From positions 697,883 to 761,882 of the forward strand of contig JAHRYN010000001.1 of NCBI GenBank assembly GCA_020621405.1: 64,000 bases of DNA, read 5' to 3'. The notes beneath the pieces are model-generated. The model saw only the letters and a program-made list of their open reading frames with translations, did no database searches and was not told where the DNA came from. The stretch's first letter is position 1. Every line of letters starts with the position of its first letter. Positions 8,357 through 17,553 of this stretch are shown here, one piece after another. This stretch comes from Betaproteobacteria bacterium (GTDB taxonomy: Bacteria > Pseudomonadota > Gammaproteobacteria > Burkholderiales > Rhodocyclaceae). Both the position numbers and the translations under genes were made by a program.

Positions 8357-10303
8357 TCAGTCCACCCGGCCGGACGCAGCCGGCACGCTCTCCGCCGCCA
8401 CCGCCTCGCCCTGTACGGCCCGGAATCCGAGGCCGTGCAGCGACGCCAGCGCATCGGGATTTTCGACCGCAACCGCAATCGGCGTGATCGACAGCGCGGA
8501 CGCGATGCCGGCCAGCGATGCGACGTAGGCCCCGGAATCCGGGCTGAGCAGCGCCTCGCGGGTCAGCGTCGCCGAGAACTTCACGTGCGCCGGACGCAGG
8601 CGGCGCAGCAGCGACAGCGCGTTCGCGTGCAGCCCGAAGTGCTTGATGCCGAGCGCCAGCCCGCTCGCCTGCGCCACCTGGGCAAACGATTCGGCGGCAT
8701 CCGGATCGGCCAGCAGCGCGGATTCGGAAAACTCGAGGATGAAGGCGCCGAGGCGCGGGTCGTTCCGGTAGCCGCGCACCCAGCGCAGGATGTCGGGATC
8801 GGTCAGCGTCGCCGCGCTGACATTGACCACGGTCGTGACGCCGTCGCGACGTGCGCCGGCGTGCTCCAGCGCCCGCATCAGGCAGGCGCTGTCGAGCGCG
8901 GCGGATACGCGGCTTTCGCCGGCGTAGGCCATGTATTCGGCGGCGCGGATCAGGCGGTCGCCGGCGTCGAGCACGGCGCGCAATTCCAGATGCAGCATGC
9001 CGCCGGCACGCCCGTCGTCCAGCGCCAGCGTGGCCTGGGTGGCGAAGGCGATGCGTCCCTGGCAGATCAGGTTGCGCACCTGCGTGCGCAGTCCGCCGGC
9101 GCCGGCTTCGGCTTCGCGCGCATGGGCGAGTACCGGCATGCTGCCGCTCTCGATGCGCCACTGGTGCAGCGCGCGGTCGGCTGCCGCCAGCCAGCGCGCG
9201 GCATCGCAGTCACCGTCGCAGTCGGCGGCGCCGGCGCGCCAGGCGTAGGCCTGACCGGAACCGGCGGCGCCGGCCAGGCTGTTCAGTCTGGCCAGCAGCC
9301 CGCGCAGCATCAGCGAGGCGCCGCTTTCGTCGGCTTCGATCAGCAGCGCGAAGCAGGCGCCTTCGACCCGGCCGCGCAGCGCGACCGCGTCGAGTGCCGA
9401 CATGAAGCCGGCCGATTCGGTCAGCAGGTCATCGACCGCCTCGCGACCGTACAGGTGATTCAGATCTTCCAGCCCCTCGACACGCAGCAGCACCAGCCAG
9501 CCGTCGCGCTGACCGGCCTCGATGCGCGCTTCGAGCGCGGCGCGGAAACCGCGCCGGTTCGGCAGCACGGTCAGTTCGTCGACCAGCGCCTGATCGCGGA
9601 AGCGCTCGGCGCGCCCCGCCTCGGTGTCGAGTGCCTGCGCCATCGCGCCCAGCATGCGGTTGAAGGCAGCGACCAGCGGCTGCAGCTCGCTCGGCATGCG
9701 CGCCTCGTCGATCGGCACGAACTTGCGAGCCGCCGCCGACACGGCCGACTGCTGCACCCGGCGCAGCGGTCGCAGACCCCAGCGCAGCGCGCCCAGGCCG
9801 AGCACGCAGGCGACGGCCAGACCGCCGCCCATCCAGACCAGCAGCGTCTGCGCCACCGCCCACAGCTGCAGCTGCGCCCAGTGCGGATGCGGCTCGACCA
9901 GCACGCTGCCGGCGATGCGCCAGCCGGACATGATGTCCGAGGTCTGGGCGCCGGACGCCAGCGGCAGCAGGTCGACGAACCACTGCGGCGCACCGCCATC
10001 GAGCCGCGCCGGCGCCTGCCGCGACGCGATGACCTTGCCCTTCGCGTCGCGCACCTCAATGCGGCGCAGATAGCTCTGGTCGAACACCGGCTCGACCAGG
10101 CTTTCGGCGTTCTGCAGCGCCGGCTCGCCGCCGGCGGTCAGTGCGACCGTCAGCGACAGCGCGATCGACTGCGCCTGACTGGCCATCTGCGCTTCGACCC
10201 GGTCACGCGACACCCACAGCGCGGTCGCCAGCGCCGCCGAAAAGGCAAGCAGGCCCACACCGACCAGCGCTGCCAGAAGGCGCAGACGCAGACTGTTCAT
10301 CAT
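8357..10303 (-). CDS. lapD: LapD-like c-di-GMP receptor with degenerate GGDEF and EAL domains
   Basis: The start ATG at 10303 overlaps the lapG stop as ATGA. The 648-residue protein has an N-terminal membrane helix (about residues 5-30), a periplasmic LapD/MoxY-type domain, a second helix (about 150-172), a HAMP linker, then GGDEF-like and EAL-like domains. The GGDEF motif is replaced by RVEGACFALL and the EAL motif by ELRAV, so neither enzymatic activity is expected. In Pseudomonas, LapD binds c-di-GMP through its EAL domain and sequesters the periplasmic protease LapG. The coupling to a lapG-type gene here fits that role. No LapA-type adhesin gene is in the window. Confidence 0.88.
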   Translation of the reverse strand: MMNSLRLRLLAALVGVGLLAFSAALATALWVSRDRVEAQMASQAQSIALSLTVALTAGGEPALQNAESLVEPVFDQSYLRRIEVRDAKGKVIASRQAPARLDGGAPQWFVDLLPLASGAQTSDIMSGWRIAGSVLVEPHPHWAQLQLWAVAQTLLVWMGGGLAVACVLGLGALRWGLRPLRRVQQSAVSAAARKFVPIDEARMPSELQPLVAAFNRMLGAMAQALDTEAGRAERFRDQALVDELTVLPNRRGFRAALEARIEAGQRDGWLVLLRVEGLEDLNHLYGREAVDDLLTESAGFMSALDAVALRGRVEGACFALLIEADESGASLMLRGLLARLNSLAGAAGSGQAYAWRAGAADCDGDCDAARWLAAADRALHQWRIESGSMPVLAHAREAEAGAGGLRTQVRNLICQGRIAFATQATLALDDGRAGGMLHLELRAVLDAGDRLIRAAEYMAYAGESRVSAALDSACLMRALEHAGARRDGVTTVVNVSAATLTDPDILRWVRGYRNDPRLGAFILEFSESALLADPDAAESFAQVAQASGLALGIKHFGLHANALSLLRRLRPAHVKFSATLTREALLSPDSGAYVASLAGIASALSITPIAVAVENPDALASLHGLGFRAVQGEAVAAESVPAASGRVD

Positions 10304-11007
10304 TGAAGTTCTCCACGGACACGGTCGAGCAGTTCGCGCCACTTGCGCAACTGCTGCGGCGATCCCAGTTCGCGATCACCGCCGCCCTGCACCTTCCACA
10401 CGCGGTCGTCGTTGAAGCTGTACACCGGCGTCAGGTCGGTGCGCTCGCGCGCAGGCAGGAAGCGCTTTTCAAGGTTGTCGAGTACCCAGGGTTCCGCACC
10501 CGCTTCCGGGTAGTAGGCAAGCACCATGTGATTTTCCAGTCTTCCCTGCCGCAGCAGGCGCACGTAGGTGATTCGCAGCTTGTCGGCCGGCATGCCGAGT
10601 TCGCGCAATGCGAAATACTTGGCCAGCGCATAGTCCTCGCAGTCGCCGGCGGCGATGGCGGTGAACTCGGCCGGCGTCGCCCAGTAGTCTTCCGACTGCC
10701 AGAGTACAGGGTCGGTGGCGTAGCGCGCCCGGTTGGCGATCACATTGATGCGTTCGACACGCGCGGCCTCGTCGGTGATCTGGGCCGCAGCGGTCAGTGC
10801 CTCGGCCAGCTCCGCCAGCCGCGGGCCCGCCTTGCTGCCGAAGCGCGCCTCCATGCGTTGCTGCAGTTCTGCGCGCACCACCAGCAGATAGCCCTGATAG
10901 GAAAACGCAACCGACTGCGCCGCCATCAGCGCCATCGCCACGCAGGCGATCACGCTGCGCGCGCACGGCGGACGGAACGGCATCGACAGTGTGGAAGCGA
11001 AGCGCAT
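10300..11007 (-). CDS. lapG: LapG-like periplasmic cysteine protease (transglutaminase-like, BTLCP)
   Basis: The 235-residue protein has an N-terminal hydrophobic signal/anchor (about residues 17-35) and the bacterial transglutaminase-like cysteine protease domain. The catalytic triad is visible: Cys123 in GDCEDYA, His160 in ENHMVLAY and Asp177 in WVLDNL. LapG cleaves large RTX-type adhesins at the cell surface when c-di-GMP is low. It overlaps lapD by 4 bases, so protease and regulator are made together. No good ribosome site is seen at the first ATG. An AAGGAG lies 22 bases upstream and a TATAAC box overlaps the gap, so the exact start is uncertain. Confidence 0.88.
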   Translation of the reverse strand: MRFASTLSMPFRPPCARSVIACVAMALMAAQSVAFSYQGYLLVVRAELQQRMEARFGSKAGPRLAELAEALTAAAQITDEAARVERINVIANRARYATDPVLWQSEDYWATPAEFTAIAAGDCEDYALAKYFALRELGMPADKLRITYVRLLRQGRLENHMVLAYYPEAGAEPWVLDNLEKRFLPARERTDLTPVYSFNDDRVWKVQGGGDRELGSPQQLRKWRELLDRVRGELQ

Positions 11008-11075
11008 GGCGTATGTTATAGGGGCAGTTCTCCTTTAACGGTCGGCCACGCGCAGATCTTGACCTGCAGCGAGAC

Positions 11076-11786
11076 TTACCAGAAGTGCCACTGCCCGGTA
11101 TGCACCACCCACAGGCCGAGCAGCAGATTGGTCAGCCCGTGCGCCACGATGGGCAGCCAGAGCCGCCCGCTGGCCCGGTACAGTGCGCCGTAGGCCAGGC
11201 CGGCGATGATGCCGGCCGCCCACTGGCCATGCTCGAACCCGAAGGCGAGCGACGAGAACAGCAGGCTGCGCAGCGTGACCGAGCGCGCAGCAAGCGCAAG
11301 GAAGTTCGCGTCGTCCAGCCAGCGCATGATCAGGGAACGCCAGAACAGTTCTTCCATCACCGGCACGACGACGGCAGCGCCGAAGATGCGCACGATCACC
11401 ATCGGCAGGATCAGCGCGCCGGCCCCGTCGAGCGGGACGTATCCCTTGCCCGGCGCGAAGGCGAAGGGCGAGAAGTCGAGCCAGATCCAGATCGCCCACA
11501 CCGCGAGCCCGACGACGAGCGCCGCCAACCAGCCCGATGCGCCGGCCAGCGGCGCATCCACGGGCGCACCGGCGCGCCCCAGTTCGACGTACTCGCGGCG
11601 GAAGCAGGCCAGCGCCACGACGACGCACAGCGTCTGCAGCGTATACATCCAGCGTGGATCGACACTCAGTACATGAGCCAGCGGCGTACCGACGACCAGG
11701 AAGGCGATGTAGAGCAGGAAAGGCAGCAGGCGCACGAGTGCGGCACGCTTCGGGCGGATCACGGTCATGAACGTCTGGGCAATCAT
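11076..11786 (-). CDS. CPBP-family intramembrane (CAAX-type) protease
   Basis: The protein is 236 residues with about seven hydrophobic segments. It carries the CPBP/Abi signature residues: the paired Glu motif EELFWRS, the FGFEHGQW histidine motif and a C-terminal IVAHGLTN histidine motif. This group includes type II CAAX proteases and relatives found beside exosortase genes, which some of these motifs resemble. No exosortase or PEP-CTERM gene lies in the window. The target is unknown. It is transcribed toward lapG but 68 bases separate them. Confidence 0.8.
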   Translation of the reverse strand: MIAQTFMTVIRPKRAALVRLLPFLLYIAFLVVGTPLAHVLSVDPRWMYTLQTLCVVVALACFRREYVELGRAGAPVDAPLAGASGWLAALVVGLAVWAIWIWLDFSPFAFAPGKGYVPLDGAGALILPMVIVRIFGAAVVVPVMEELFWRSLIMRWLDDANFLALAARSVTLRSLLFSSLAFGFEHGQWAAGIIAGLAYGALYRASGRLWLPIVAHGLTNLLLGLWVVHTGQWHFW

Positions 11787-11890
11787 GGCGGACGGTGCGG
11801 TCGATCATCGACGATCGGGGACAGGCATCATAAGGCGGGGTCACCCCCGCCAAATGTCAAAAACATGAAACTCGCCTGCCACCCTGCCGA

Positions 11891-13255
11891 CTATTGCACG
11901 GCCGGTCGCCACACCGGGATCAGACCCGGTTCGCCGGGCGCGGCGAAGTGCGCCGACAGCTCGCAACCGGGCATCCAGACCGGTACGCCGCCGGCCAGCA
12001 GGATAGGCGCCCGGTCGCGCAGCCAGGGCGGCAGACCGGATTCCTGCGCAATCTGCTTGACGCTGGCGCGCGGTCGCGCCGGCCCGCGCGGCAGACGGTC
12101 GCCGGGCGCCCTCGCCCGCAGCGAAAACCGGGTGCTGCCAACGGCGGACAACGCAATGCCGCGCCCCAGCGCCGGCTCGAACACCATCTGACCGGCTCCC
12201 CAGACGACGGTCCGAGCACCGTCCCAGGCCGTTTCGGCCGGCGGCGGCATGTCGGGCATCAGCCACAGCGCGCCGCGATGGCAGAAGCCGGCGACGCCGG
12301 CATGGGCCACCGGGCATTCGGCTGCTGCCTGCGCCGAGCAGATCTGGCGCAGCCACTCGTCGAGCCAGGCTTCGTTCGGCAGCGTGCGTGCGCCGTGGCG
12401 ACGCAGCAGCCAGCGCAGGACATTGCGCTGGCGCGCCGGTTCGAGCGCCGCCAGCGGTTCGATGCGGTAGCAGTCGCCCCACGTCGTGCCCTGGCACAGC
12501 GTGCCGGCATCGGCTTGCGCCAGCGTATCGAGCAGCCCCTGAGCTTCGCCCAGCCGCCTGGCCAGACCGGCGATGGTTTCGGCCGCACGCGGCCAGCGTG
12601 CCGACAGCACCGGCATGACCTGACGACGCAGATAGTTGCGCGCGAAACGCGTGTCCTGATTGGATTCGTCCTCGACCCAGCACAGGCCGAGTTCGCGCGC
12701 ACAGTCTTCGATCGTGGCACGCGAGACGCCGAGCAAAGGACGCAGCAGCGCCACGCGGTGTGCGTCGGCTGCCCGCCACGCGGGCATGCCCGCCATGCCG
12801 AGCAGCCCGGCACCGCGCACCATGTGGTGCAGCAGGGTTTCCGCCTGGTCGTCAGCGTGGTGGGCAGTCAGCAGCAGGTCGATGCCGTGCGTCCTGGCGT
12901 GCGCGTGCAGCGCCGTGTAACGCGCTTCCCGGGCAGCGCATTCGAGGCCGTCCGGCGAGTCCTGCGCTACATCGACCCGGCACGCGGTGAACGGCAGCCC
13001 GAGTTCATCGCAGGTCGCCGCGCAGGCTTGCGCCCAGCGGTCCGCATGCGGACTGAGGCCGTGATGCACATGGACGCACTCGACCGCCCAGCCGTGCCGC
13101 TCGCGCAGCGCCGCCAGCGCATGCACCAGTACCGTGGAGTCGAGGCCGCCGCTGTAGCCGACCAGCAGCCGGGCGCCCGGCGCGCAGTGGGCGCCGAGTA
13201 CCGCCTCGATGCGGGAGAAAAGGTCAGGCGACTGCCTGCTCCTTGAATTTTCCAT
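11891..13255 (-). CDS. tilS: tRNA(Ile)-lysidine synthetase
   Basis: TilS modifies C34 of the CAU anticodon of tRNA-Ile2 to lysidine, using ATP and lysine. The 454-residue protein has the PP-loop motif SGGLDS at residues 35-40, followed by the N-type ATPase core with HVHHGLSP and [11 protein letters not shown] central substrate-binding region and the C-terminal TilS domain ([13 protein letters not shown]) complete it. The length is normal. The start overlaps the 3' end of accA by 32 bases, which suggests cotranscription. Confidence 0.95.
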   Translation of the reverse strand: MENSRSRQSPDLFSRIEAVLGAHCAPGARLLVGYSGGLDSTVLVHALAALRERHGWAVECVHVHHGLSPHADRWAQACAATCDELGLPFTACRVDVAQDSPDGLECAAREARYTALHAHARTHGIDLLLTAHHADDQAETLLHHMVRGAGLLGMAGMPAWRAADAHRVALLRPLLGVSRATIEDCARELGLCWVEDESNQDTRFARNYLRRQVMPVLSARWPRAAETIAGLARRLGEAQGLLDTLAQADAGTLCQGTTWGDCYRIEPLAALEPARQRNVLRWLLRRHGARTLPNEAWLDEWLRQICSAQAAAECPVAHAGVAGFCHRGALWLMPDMPPPAETAWDGARTVVWGAGQMVFEPALGRGIALSAVGSTRFSLRARAPGDRLPRGPARPRASVKQIAQESGLPPWLRDRAPILLAGGVPVWMPGCELSAHFAAPGEPGLIPVWRPAVQ

Positions 13256-14192
13256 AGGACATCAGTCGCTCGAAGCGGCGTTCCACCAGTTGCGACGGCG
13301 TGAGATCGGCCAGCTGGCGCTGTGCTTCGGCCAGCGCCCTCTTGAGCGATGCCGCCACGGCGGCATGGTCGCGGTGACCGCCACCGGCCGGTTCGTTGAC
13401 GACCTTGTCGATCAGCCCCAGCGTTTTCAGGCGCGACGCCGTAATGCCCATGATTTCGGCCGCGTCGGCCGCCTTGTCGGCGCTCTTCCAGAGGATGGAG
13501 GCGCAGCCTTCCGGCGAAATCACAGAGTAGGTCGAGTACTGCAGCATCATCAGCGTATCCGCGACCGCGATCGCCAGCGCGCCGCCGGAACCGCCTTCGC
13601 CGATGATGGTGGAAATGATGGGCACACGCAGTTCGGCCATCGCGTACAGGTTATGGCCGATCGCCTCGGACTGGCCGCGCTCTTCCGCATCGATGCCCGG
13701 GTAGGCGCCCGGCGTGTCGATGAAGGTGAATACCGGCATGCCGAACTTCTCGGCCAGCTTCATCAGACGCAATGCCTTGCGGTAACCCTCGGGGCGCGGC
13801 ATGCCGAAATTGCGCAGGATCTTTTCCTTGGTGTCGCGCCCCTTCTGGTGTCCGATCACCATGCAGGACTGGCCGTTGAAGCGCGCGATGCCGCCGACGA
13901 TCGCGCGGTCATCGGCGAACGAGCGGTCGCCATGCAGTTCCTGGAATTCGGAGAACATCAGCCGGAAGTAGTCCAGCGAATAGGGACGCTGCGGATGGCG
14001 GGCCACCTGGGCGATCTGCCAGGGCGTGAGCTTGGCGTAGATGTCCTTGGTCAGCGACTGGCTCTTGCTCTCGAGCCGCGATATTTCCTCGGAAATATCG
14101 ACCGCCGAATCGTCCTGGACGAACCGCAACTCCTCGATCTTCGCTTCAAGCTCTGCAATAGGTTGTTCGAAATCGAGAAAGGTTGTTTTCAT
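13224..14192 (-). CDS. accA: Acetyl-CoA carboxylase carboxyltransferase subunit alpha
   Basis: With AccD this forms the carboxyltransferase that makes malonyl-CoA for fatty acid synthesis. The 322-residue protein starts [19 protein letters not shown] and contains the family segments [27 protein letters not shown] and [13 protein letters not shown] that build the oxyanion-hole crotonase-like fold. The length equals that of other proteobacterial AccA proteins. It precedes and overlaps tilS, an arrangement common in betaproteobacteria. Confidence 0.97.
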   Translation of the reverse strand: MKTTFLDFEQPIAELEAKIEELRFVQDDSAVDISEEISRLESKSQSLTKDIYAKLTPWQIAQVARHPQRPYSLDYFRLMFSEFQELHGDRSFADDRAIVGGIARFNGQSCMVIGHQKGRDTKEKILRNFGMPRPEGYRKALRLMKLAEKFGMPVFTFIDTPGAYPGIDAEERGQSEAIGHNLYAMAELRVPIISTIIGEGGSGGALAIAVADTLMMLQYSTYSVISPEGCASILWKSADKAADAAEIMGITASRLKTLGLIDKVVNEPAGGGHRDHAAVAASLKRALAEAQRQLADLTPSQLVERRFERLMSYGKFKEQAVA

Positions 14193-14304
14193 CGGTCGGG
14201 CCTGACGGAAAGAGCGCGGATTTTACCGCGTAAGTGACGGACGGGCGCACGGACCGACTCACCCGATCGACCGGGGACCGGTGCACGCAAACGACCGGAA
14301 AACG

Positions 14305-14329
14305 AAAAACCGGCTGACGCCGGCTTTTT
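14305..14329 (-). terminator. Intrinsic terminator after sspB
   Basis: On the minus strand a GCCGG(C)-GTCA-GCCGG hairpin is followed by TTTTT at 14309-14305, three bases after the sspB stop. It has T/A runs on both sides, so it could also act in the opposite direction. Confidence 0.75.
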
Positions 14330-14331
14330 CC

Positions 14332-14769
14332 TTACTTGATGCGCCGCAGATGCGGCTTCACAACCGGCTTGTCCGGTGTCGTGAGCACGGGCTGATCGCC
14401 CCTGTCGACGACCGAAGCCGAAGCGAGATCGGCGCGCACCGTCTGCCCGGGCGTCACCTCGAACGCCATGCCATGCCCGTTTTCACGGGCATAGATGGCG
14501 GCCACGCAATCGACCGGTATAGTCAGTTCCTGGGCAACACCACCGAAGCGTGCGGAACACGTGATCAGCTCGTTGCCCATGACCAGCTGGTGCACCGCCT
14601 CGCGGCCGATGTTCAGAATGATCTGACCATCCTTCACATACTGGCGAGGCACACCCGCGCGGTCATCCACCACTACAGCGAGGTAGGGCGTCAAGCCCTG
14701 ATCCGCGCACCAGTCGAACAGTGCGCGAAGCAGATAGGGCTTGGTTGAAACCGAACTCATGACATCCAT
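14332..14769 (-). CDS. sspB: ClpXP protease specificity-enhancing factor SspB
   Basis: SspB delivers ssrA-tagged proteins to ClpXP. The protein is up to 145 residues. The family usually begins MSS..KPYLLRAL, which corresponds to the internal ATG at 14760; the ATG at 14769 is better placed relative to a GGAG about 14 bases upstream. The conserved part includes KPYLLRALFDWC, GLTPYL and LNIGREAVHQL, which form the tag-binding groove. The acidic-to-basic C-terminal tail would hold the ClpX-binding peptide; here it ends KPHLRRIK, as in other betaproteobacteria. It follows sspA after 25 bases. Confidence 0.92.
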   Translation of the reverse strand: MDVMSSVSTKPYLLRALFDWCADQGLTPYLAVVVDDRAGVPRQYVKDGQIILNIGREAVHQLVMGNELITCSARFGGVAQELTIPVDCVAAIYARENGHGMAFEVTPGQTVRADLASASVVDRGDQPVLTTPDKPVVKPHLRRIK

Positions 14770-14794
14770 GCCGTTGTGCGGAGCTCCAGAAGGC

Positions 14795-15391
14795 CTAGCG
14801 GCGCATCACCTTTTCGGAAGGCGTCAGCGCATCAATGAATCCCTGTCGGGAAAAGATACGCTCGGCGTACTTCATCAGCGGAGCGGCAGACTTCGGAAGC
14901 TCGATACCGTAGTGATCAAGCCTCCATAGTAGCGGAGCGATGGCCACGTCGAGCATGGAAAATTCCTCGCCCAGCATGTACTTTTGCTTGGCGAAGATTG
15001 CCGTCAGCTCGGTCAGGCGGTCGCGCAGGTGAACCCGCGACTTGTCCGCCGTGCGTGCGCTCTTCTCCAGTGCATCGATATGGGAGAAAAGTTCGTTTTC
15101 AACCGTATGAAGCAGCTGGCGCGCGCGCGCGCGCATGATCGGATCCGGCGGCATCAGCTGCGGATGCGGGAAACGCTCGTCAATGTACTCGTTGATGATG
15201 TTCGAGTCATACAGGATGAGATCGCGGTCCACCAGCACCGGCACGCGGTTATACGGATTGATGACCGCAATGTCCTCGGGCTTGTTGTAGAGGTCGACAT
15301 CGATGACCTGAAAATCCATGCCCTTTTCATAGAGCACGATGCGACAGCGGTGGGAAAAGGGATCGGTGGTCCCCGAGTACAGATTCATCAT
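14795..15391 (-). CDS. sspA: Stringent starvation protein A, glutathione S-transferase fold
   Basis: SspA binds RNA polymerase and adjusts transcription under starvation and acid stress. The product is 198 residues beginning MMNLYSGTTDPFSHRCRIVL, the family start, so 15391 is chosen over an in-frame start at 15643 that would enter the bc1 operon. A thioredoxin-like N-terminal GST domain (PYNRVPVLVDRD, about residue 50) and an all-helical C-terminal domain are visible. It lies downstream of petABC, a typical betaproteobacterial order, and upstream of sspB. Confidence 0.95.
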   Translation of the reverse strand: MMNLYSGTTDPFSHRCRIVLYEKGMDFQVIDVDLYNKPEDIAVINPYNRVPVLVDRDLILYDSNIINEYIDERFPHPQLMPPDPIMRARARQLLHTVENELFSHIDALEKSARTADKSRVHLRDRLTELTAIFAKQKYMLGEEFSMLDVAIAPLLWRLDHYGIELPKSAAPLMKYAERIFSRQGFIDALTPSEKVMRR

Positions 15392-15497
15392 GGTGTTGAC
15401 ACCCCAGGAGTACTCGGCATCCCTCACCACGCGCCGTACGCGTGATGAGGTCGCTTCGCGATGACCGAGAGCTTGCATGACTTTCGGGCGTATTTGA

Positions 15498-16256
15498 TTA
15501 ATGGATGTCTTTCCAGAACTCGCGCTTGAGCAGGTAGGCCAGCGCAAGCAGCACGGAAAGACCGAGCAGCACGAGCAAACCGGTCTGACGACGCTTCTCG
15601 GCGCCCGGTTCACCCATATAGACAAGGTAGGCGACCAGATCACCGACCGTCGAATCGTATTCTGCCTTGGTCAGCTTGCCCGGCTTGGTCAGTTCGATCT
15701 CGAGAACTTCCTTCTCGTGACCGTGTGCATCCTTGACCGTGACGTGCTTTGCCGTCTGCTCGCCCTGCAGTTCATACAGGACGTGCGGCATGCCGACGTT
15801 GGCAAATACCTTGTTGTTCCAGCCGGTCGGACGATTCTCGTCACGATAGAAACCGCGCAGATAGGTGTACAGCCAGTCTGCGCCAGTACCATCGGCCGAG
15901 GCGCGGGCACGGGCGATCACGCTGAGGTCCGGCGGTGCAGCACCGAACCACAGTTTGCCGTCGGCGCGGGTCAGACCAACCTTCATCGTTTCACCGACCT
16001 TGTCGGCCGCGAACATCAGGTTGTCCTTGATCTGATCGTCGGTCAGGCCGACATCCTTCAGGCGGTTGTACCGCATGTAGGACGCCGAATGACAGTTCAG
16101 GCAGTAATTGACGAAAACCTGGGCACCACGCTGGATGGCGAGGGCGTCGCGGAATTTTTCGGTCGGGGCGCGATCAAGCTGCACCGGCTCGGAACTGGCC
16201 ATCGCCAGCAGGGGCGCACACAGTGCGCCGAGAAACAGTTTTTTGAGTTGTTTCAT
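15498..16256 (-). CDS. petC: Cytochrome c1 subunit of the bc1 complex
   Basis: This is the membrane-anchored c-type heme subunit of ubiquinol-cytochrome c oxidoreductase. The 252-residue precursor has a Sec signal (MKQLKKLFLGALCAPLLAMA), the heme motif CLNCH, the distal Met ligand region DLSVIARARASADG...VGMPHVLYE and a C-terminal membrane helix (about residues 222-242) before a short basic tail. It starts 10 bases after petB. It passes electrons from the Rieske protein to soluble cytochromes, which may include the c550 encoded in this window. Confidence 0.96.
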   Translation of the reverse strand: MKQLKKLFLGALCAPLLAMASSEPVQLDRAPTEKFRDALAIQRGAQVFVNYCLNCHSASYMRYNRLKDVGLTDDQIKDNLMFAADKVGETMKVGLTRADGKLWFGAAPPDLSVIARARASADGTGADWLYTYLRGFYRDENRPTGWNNKVFANVGMPHVLYELQGEQTAKHVTVKDAHGHEKEVLEIELTKPGKLTKAEYDSTVGDLVAYLVYMGEPGAEKRRQTGLLVLLGLSVLLALAYLLKREFWKDIH

Positions 16257-16266
16257 GATCTGACTC

Positions 16267-17550
16267 TCAGTGTCCGGTCACACGATCAGGTACGGGCTTG
16301 CACTTGTCGACCGCGGAATACCATGGCATGGCCGCGAAAAACAGGAAGTAGATGACCGTACAGACCTGCGAAACCAGCGTTCCGGTCGGCGTCGGCGGCT
16401 GCATGCCCAGGTAACCCAGGATCAGGAAAGCCACGACGAAAACAGACAGCACGGTCTTGAAGATCGGACCGCGGTAGCGGATCGACTTCGCCGGCGAACG
16501 ATCCAGCCAGGGCAGCAGGAAGAACACCATCACCGACAGGCCCATGAAGATCACGCCCCAGAGCTTGGCATCAACATAGAAGAAGTTGACCGTGTTGGCG
16601 CGCAGGATCGAGTAGAACGGCGTGAAGTACCAGACTGGCGCGATGTGCGGCGGCGTCTTCAGCGGATCGGCCGGAATGAAGTTGTTGTATTCCAGGAAGT
16701 ACCCGCCGAACTCCGGACCGAAGAACACGATCGCCGAGAAGCAGATCAGGAACACGACCACGCCGACGATGTCCTTCACCGTGTAGTACGGATGGAACGG
16801 AATGCCGTCCAGCGGGATGCCGGTCTTCGGATCCTTGTTCTTCTTGATCTCGACGCCGTCCGGGTTGTTCGACCCGACTTCGTGCAGCGCGATGATGTGT
16901 GCGGCAACCAGGCCGATCAGCACCAGCGGCACCGCAATCACGTGGAACGAGAAGAAGCGGTTCAGCGTCGCATCACCGATCACGTAGTCGCCGCGCAGCC
17001 AGATCGACAGGTCATTGCCGACGAACGGAATCGCGGAGAACAGGTTGATGATGACCTGTGCGCCCCAGTACGACATCTGGCCCCACGGCAGCAGGTAGCC
17101 CATGAAGGCTTCCGCCATCAGGCACAGGAAGATCGCACAGCCGAAAACCCAGACCAGTTCGCGCGGCTTGCGGTACGAACCGTACAGCAGGCCACGGAAC
17201 ATGTGCATGTACACGACGATGAAGAACGCGGAGGCGCCGGTCGAGTGCATGTAGCGGATCAGCCAGCCCCAAGGCACGTCGCGCATGATGTACTCGACGC
17301 TGGCAAACGCCACCGGCACACCGGAGGCGTTCAGCGAGGCATCGGGCTTGAAGTGCATGACGAGGAAGATGCCCGTCACGATCTGGATCACCAGCACCAG
17401 CAGCGCCAGCGAACCGAAGAAGTACCAGAAGTTGAAGTTCTTCGGCGCGTAGTACTCGGAGAGATGCTCCTTCCACATCGCCGTCAGCGGGAAACGCTCG
17501 TCGATCCAGCCGAGCAGGCCGGTGGTGGTCACAACCTTTTCGCCAGCCAT
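16267..17550 (-). CDS. petB: Cytochrome b subunit of the bc1 complex
   Basis: The 427-residue protein carries the two b-type hemes and the quinone sites of complex III. Eight or more hydrophobic helices are present. The heme-ligand histidines fall in YMHSTGASAFFIVVYMHMFRG and SFHVIAVPLVLIGLVAAHI. The Qo-site motif PEFGG replaces the usual PEWY-type box, a variant seen in some proteobacteria. It lies between petA and petC with spacings of 3 and 10 bases. Confidence 0.96.
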   Translation of the reverse strand: MAGEKVVTTTGLLGWIDERFPLTAMWKEHLSEYYAPKNFNFWYFFGSLALLVLVIQIVTGIFLVMHFKPDASLNASGVPVAFASVEYIMRDVPWGWLIRYMHSTGASAFFIVVYMHMFRGLLYGSYRKPRELVWVFGCAIFLCLMAEAFMGYLLPWGQMSYWGAQVIINLFSAIPFVGNDLSIWLRGDYVIGDATLNRFFSFHVIAVPLVLIGLVAAHIIALHEVGSNNPDGVEIKKNKDPKTGIPLDGIPFHPYYTVKDIVGVVVFLICFSAIVFFGPEFGGYFLEYNNFIPADPLKTPPHIAPVWYFTPFYSILRANTVNFFYVDAKLWGVIFMGLSVMVFFLLPWLDRSPAKSIRYRGPIFKTVLSVFVVAFLILGYLGMQPPTPTGTLVSQVCTVIYFLFFAAMPWYSAVDKCKPVPDRVTGH

Positions 17551-17553
17551 CGC

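Noticed and set aside
8312-10306. Open frame of 664 codons on the plus strand
   Set aside because: It is the complement of lapD, which has clear domains and a coupled start with lapG.
15121-15136. GC dinucleotide run (GCGCGCGCGCGC)
   Set aside because: It encodes the Arg/Ala stretch RARAR in sspA and is explained by codon use.
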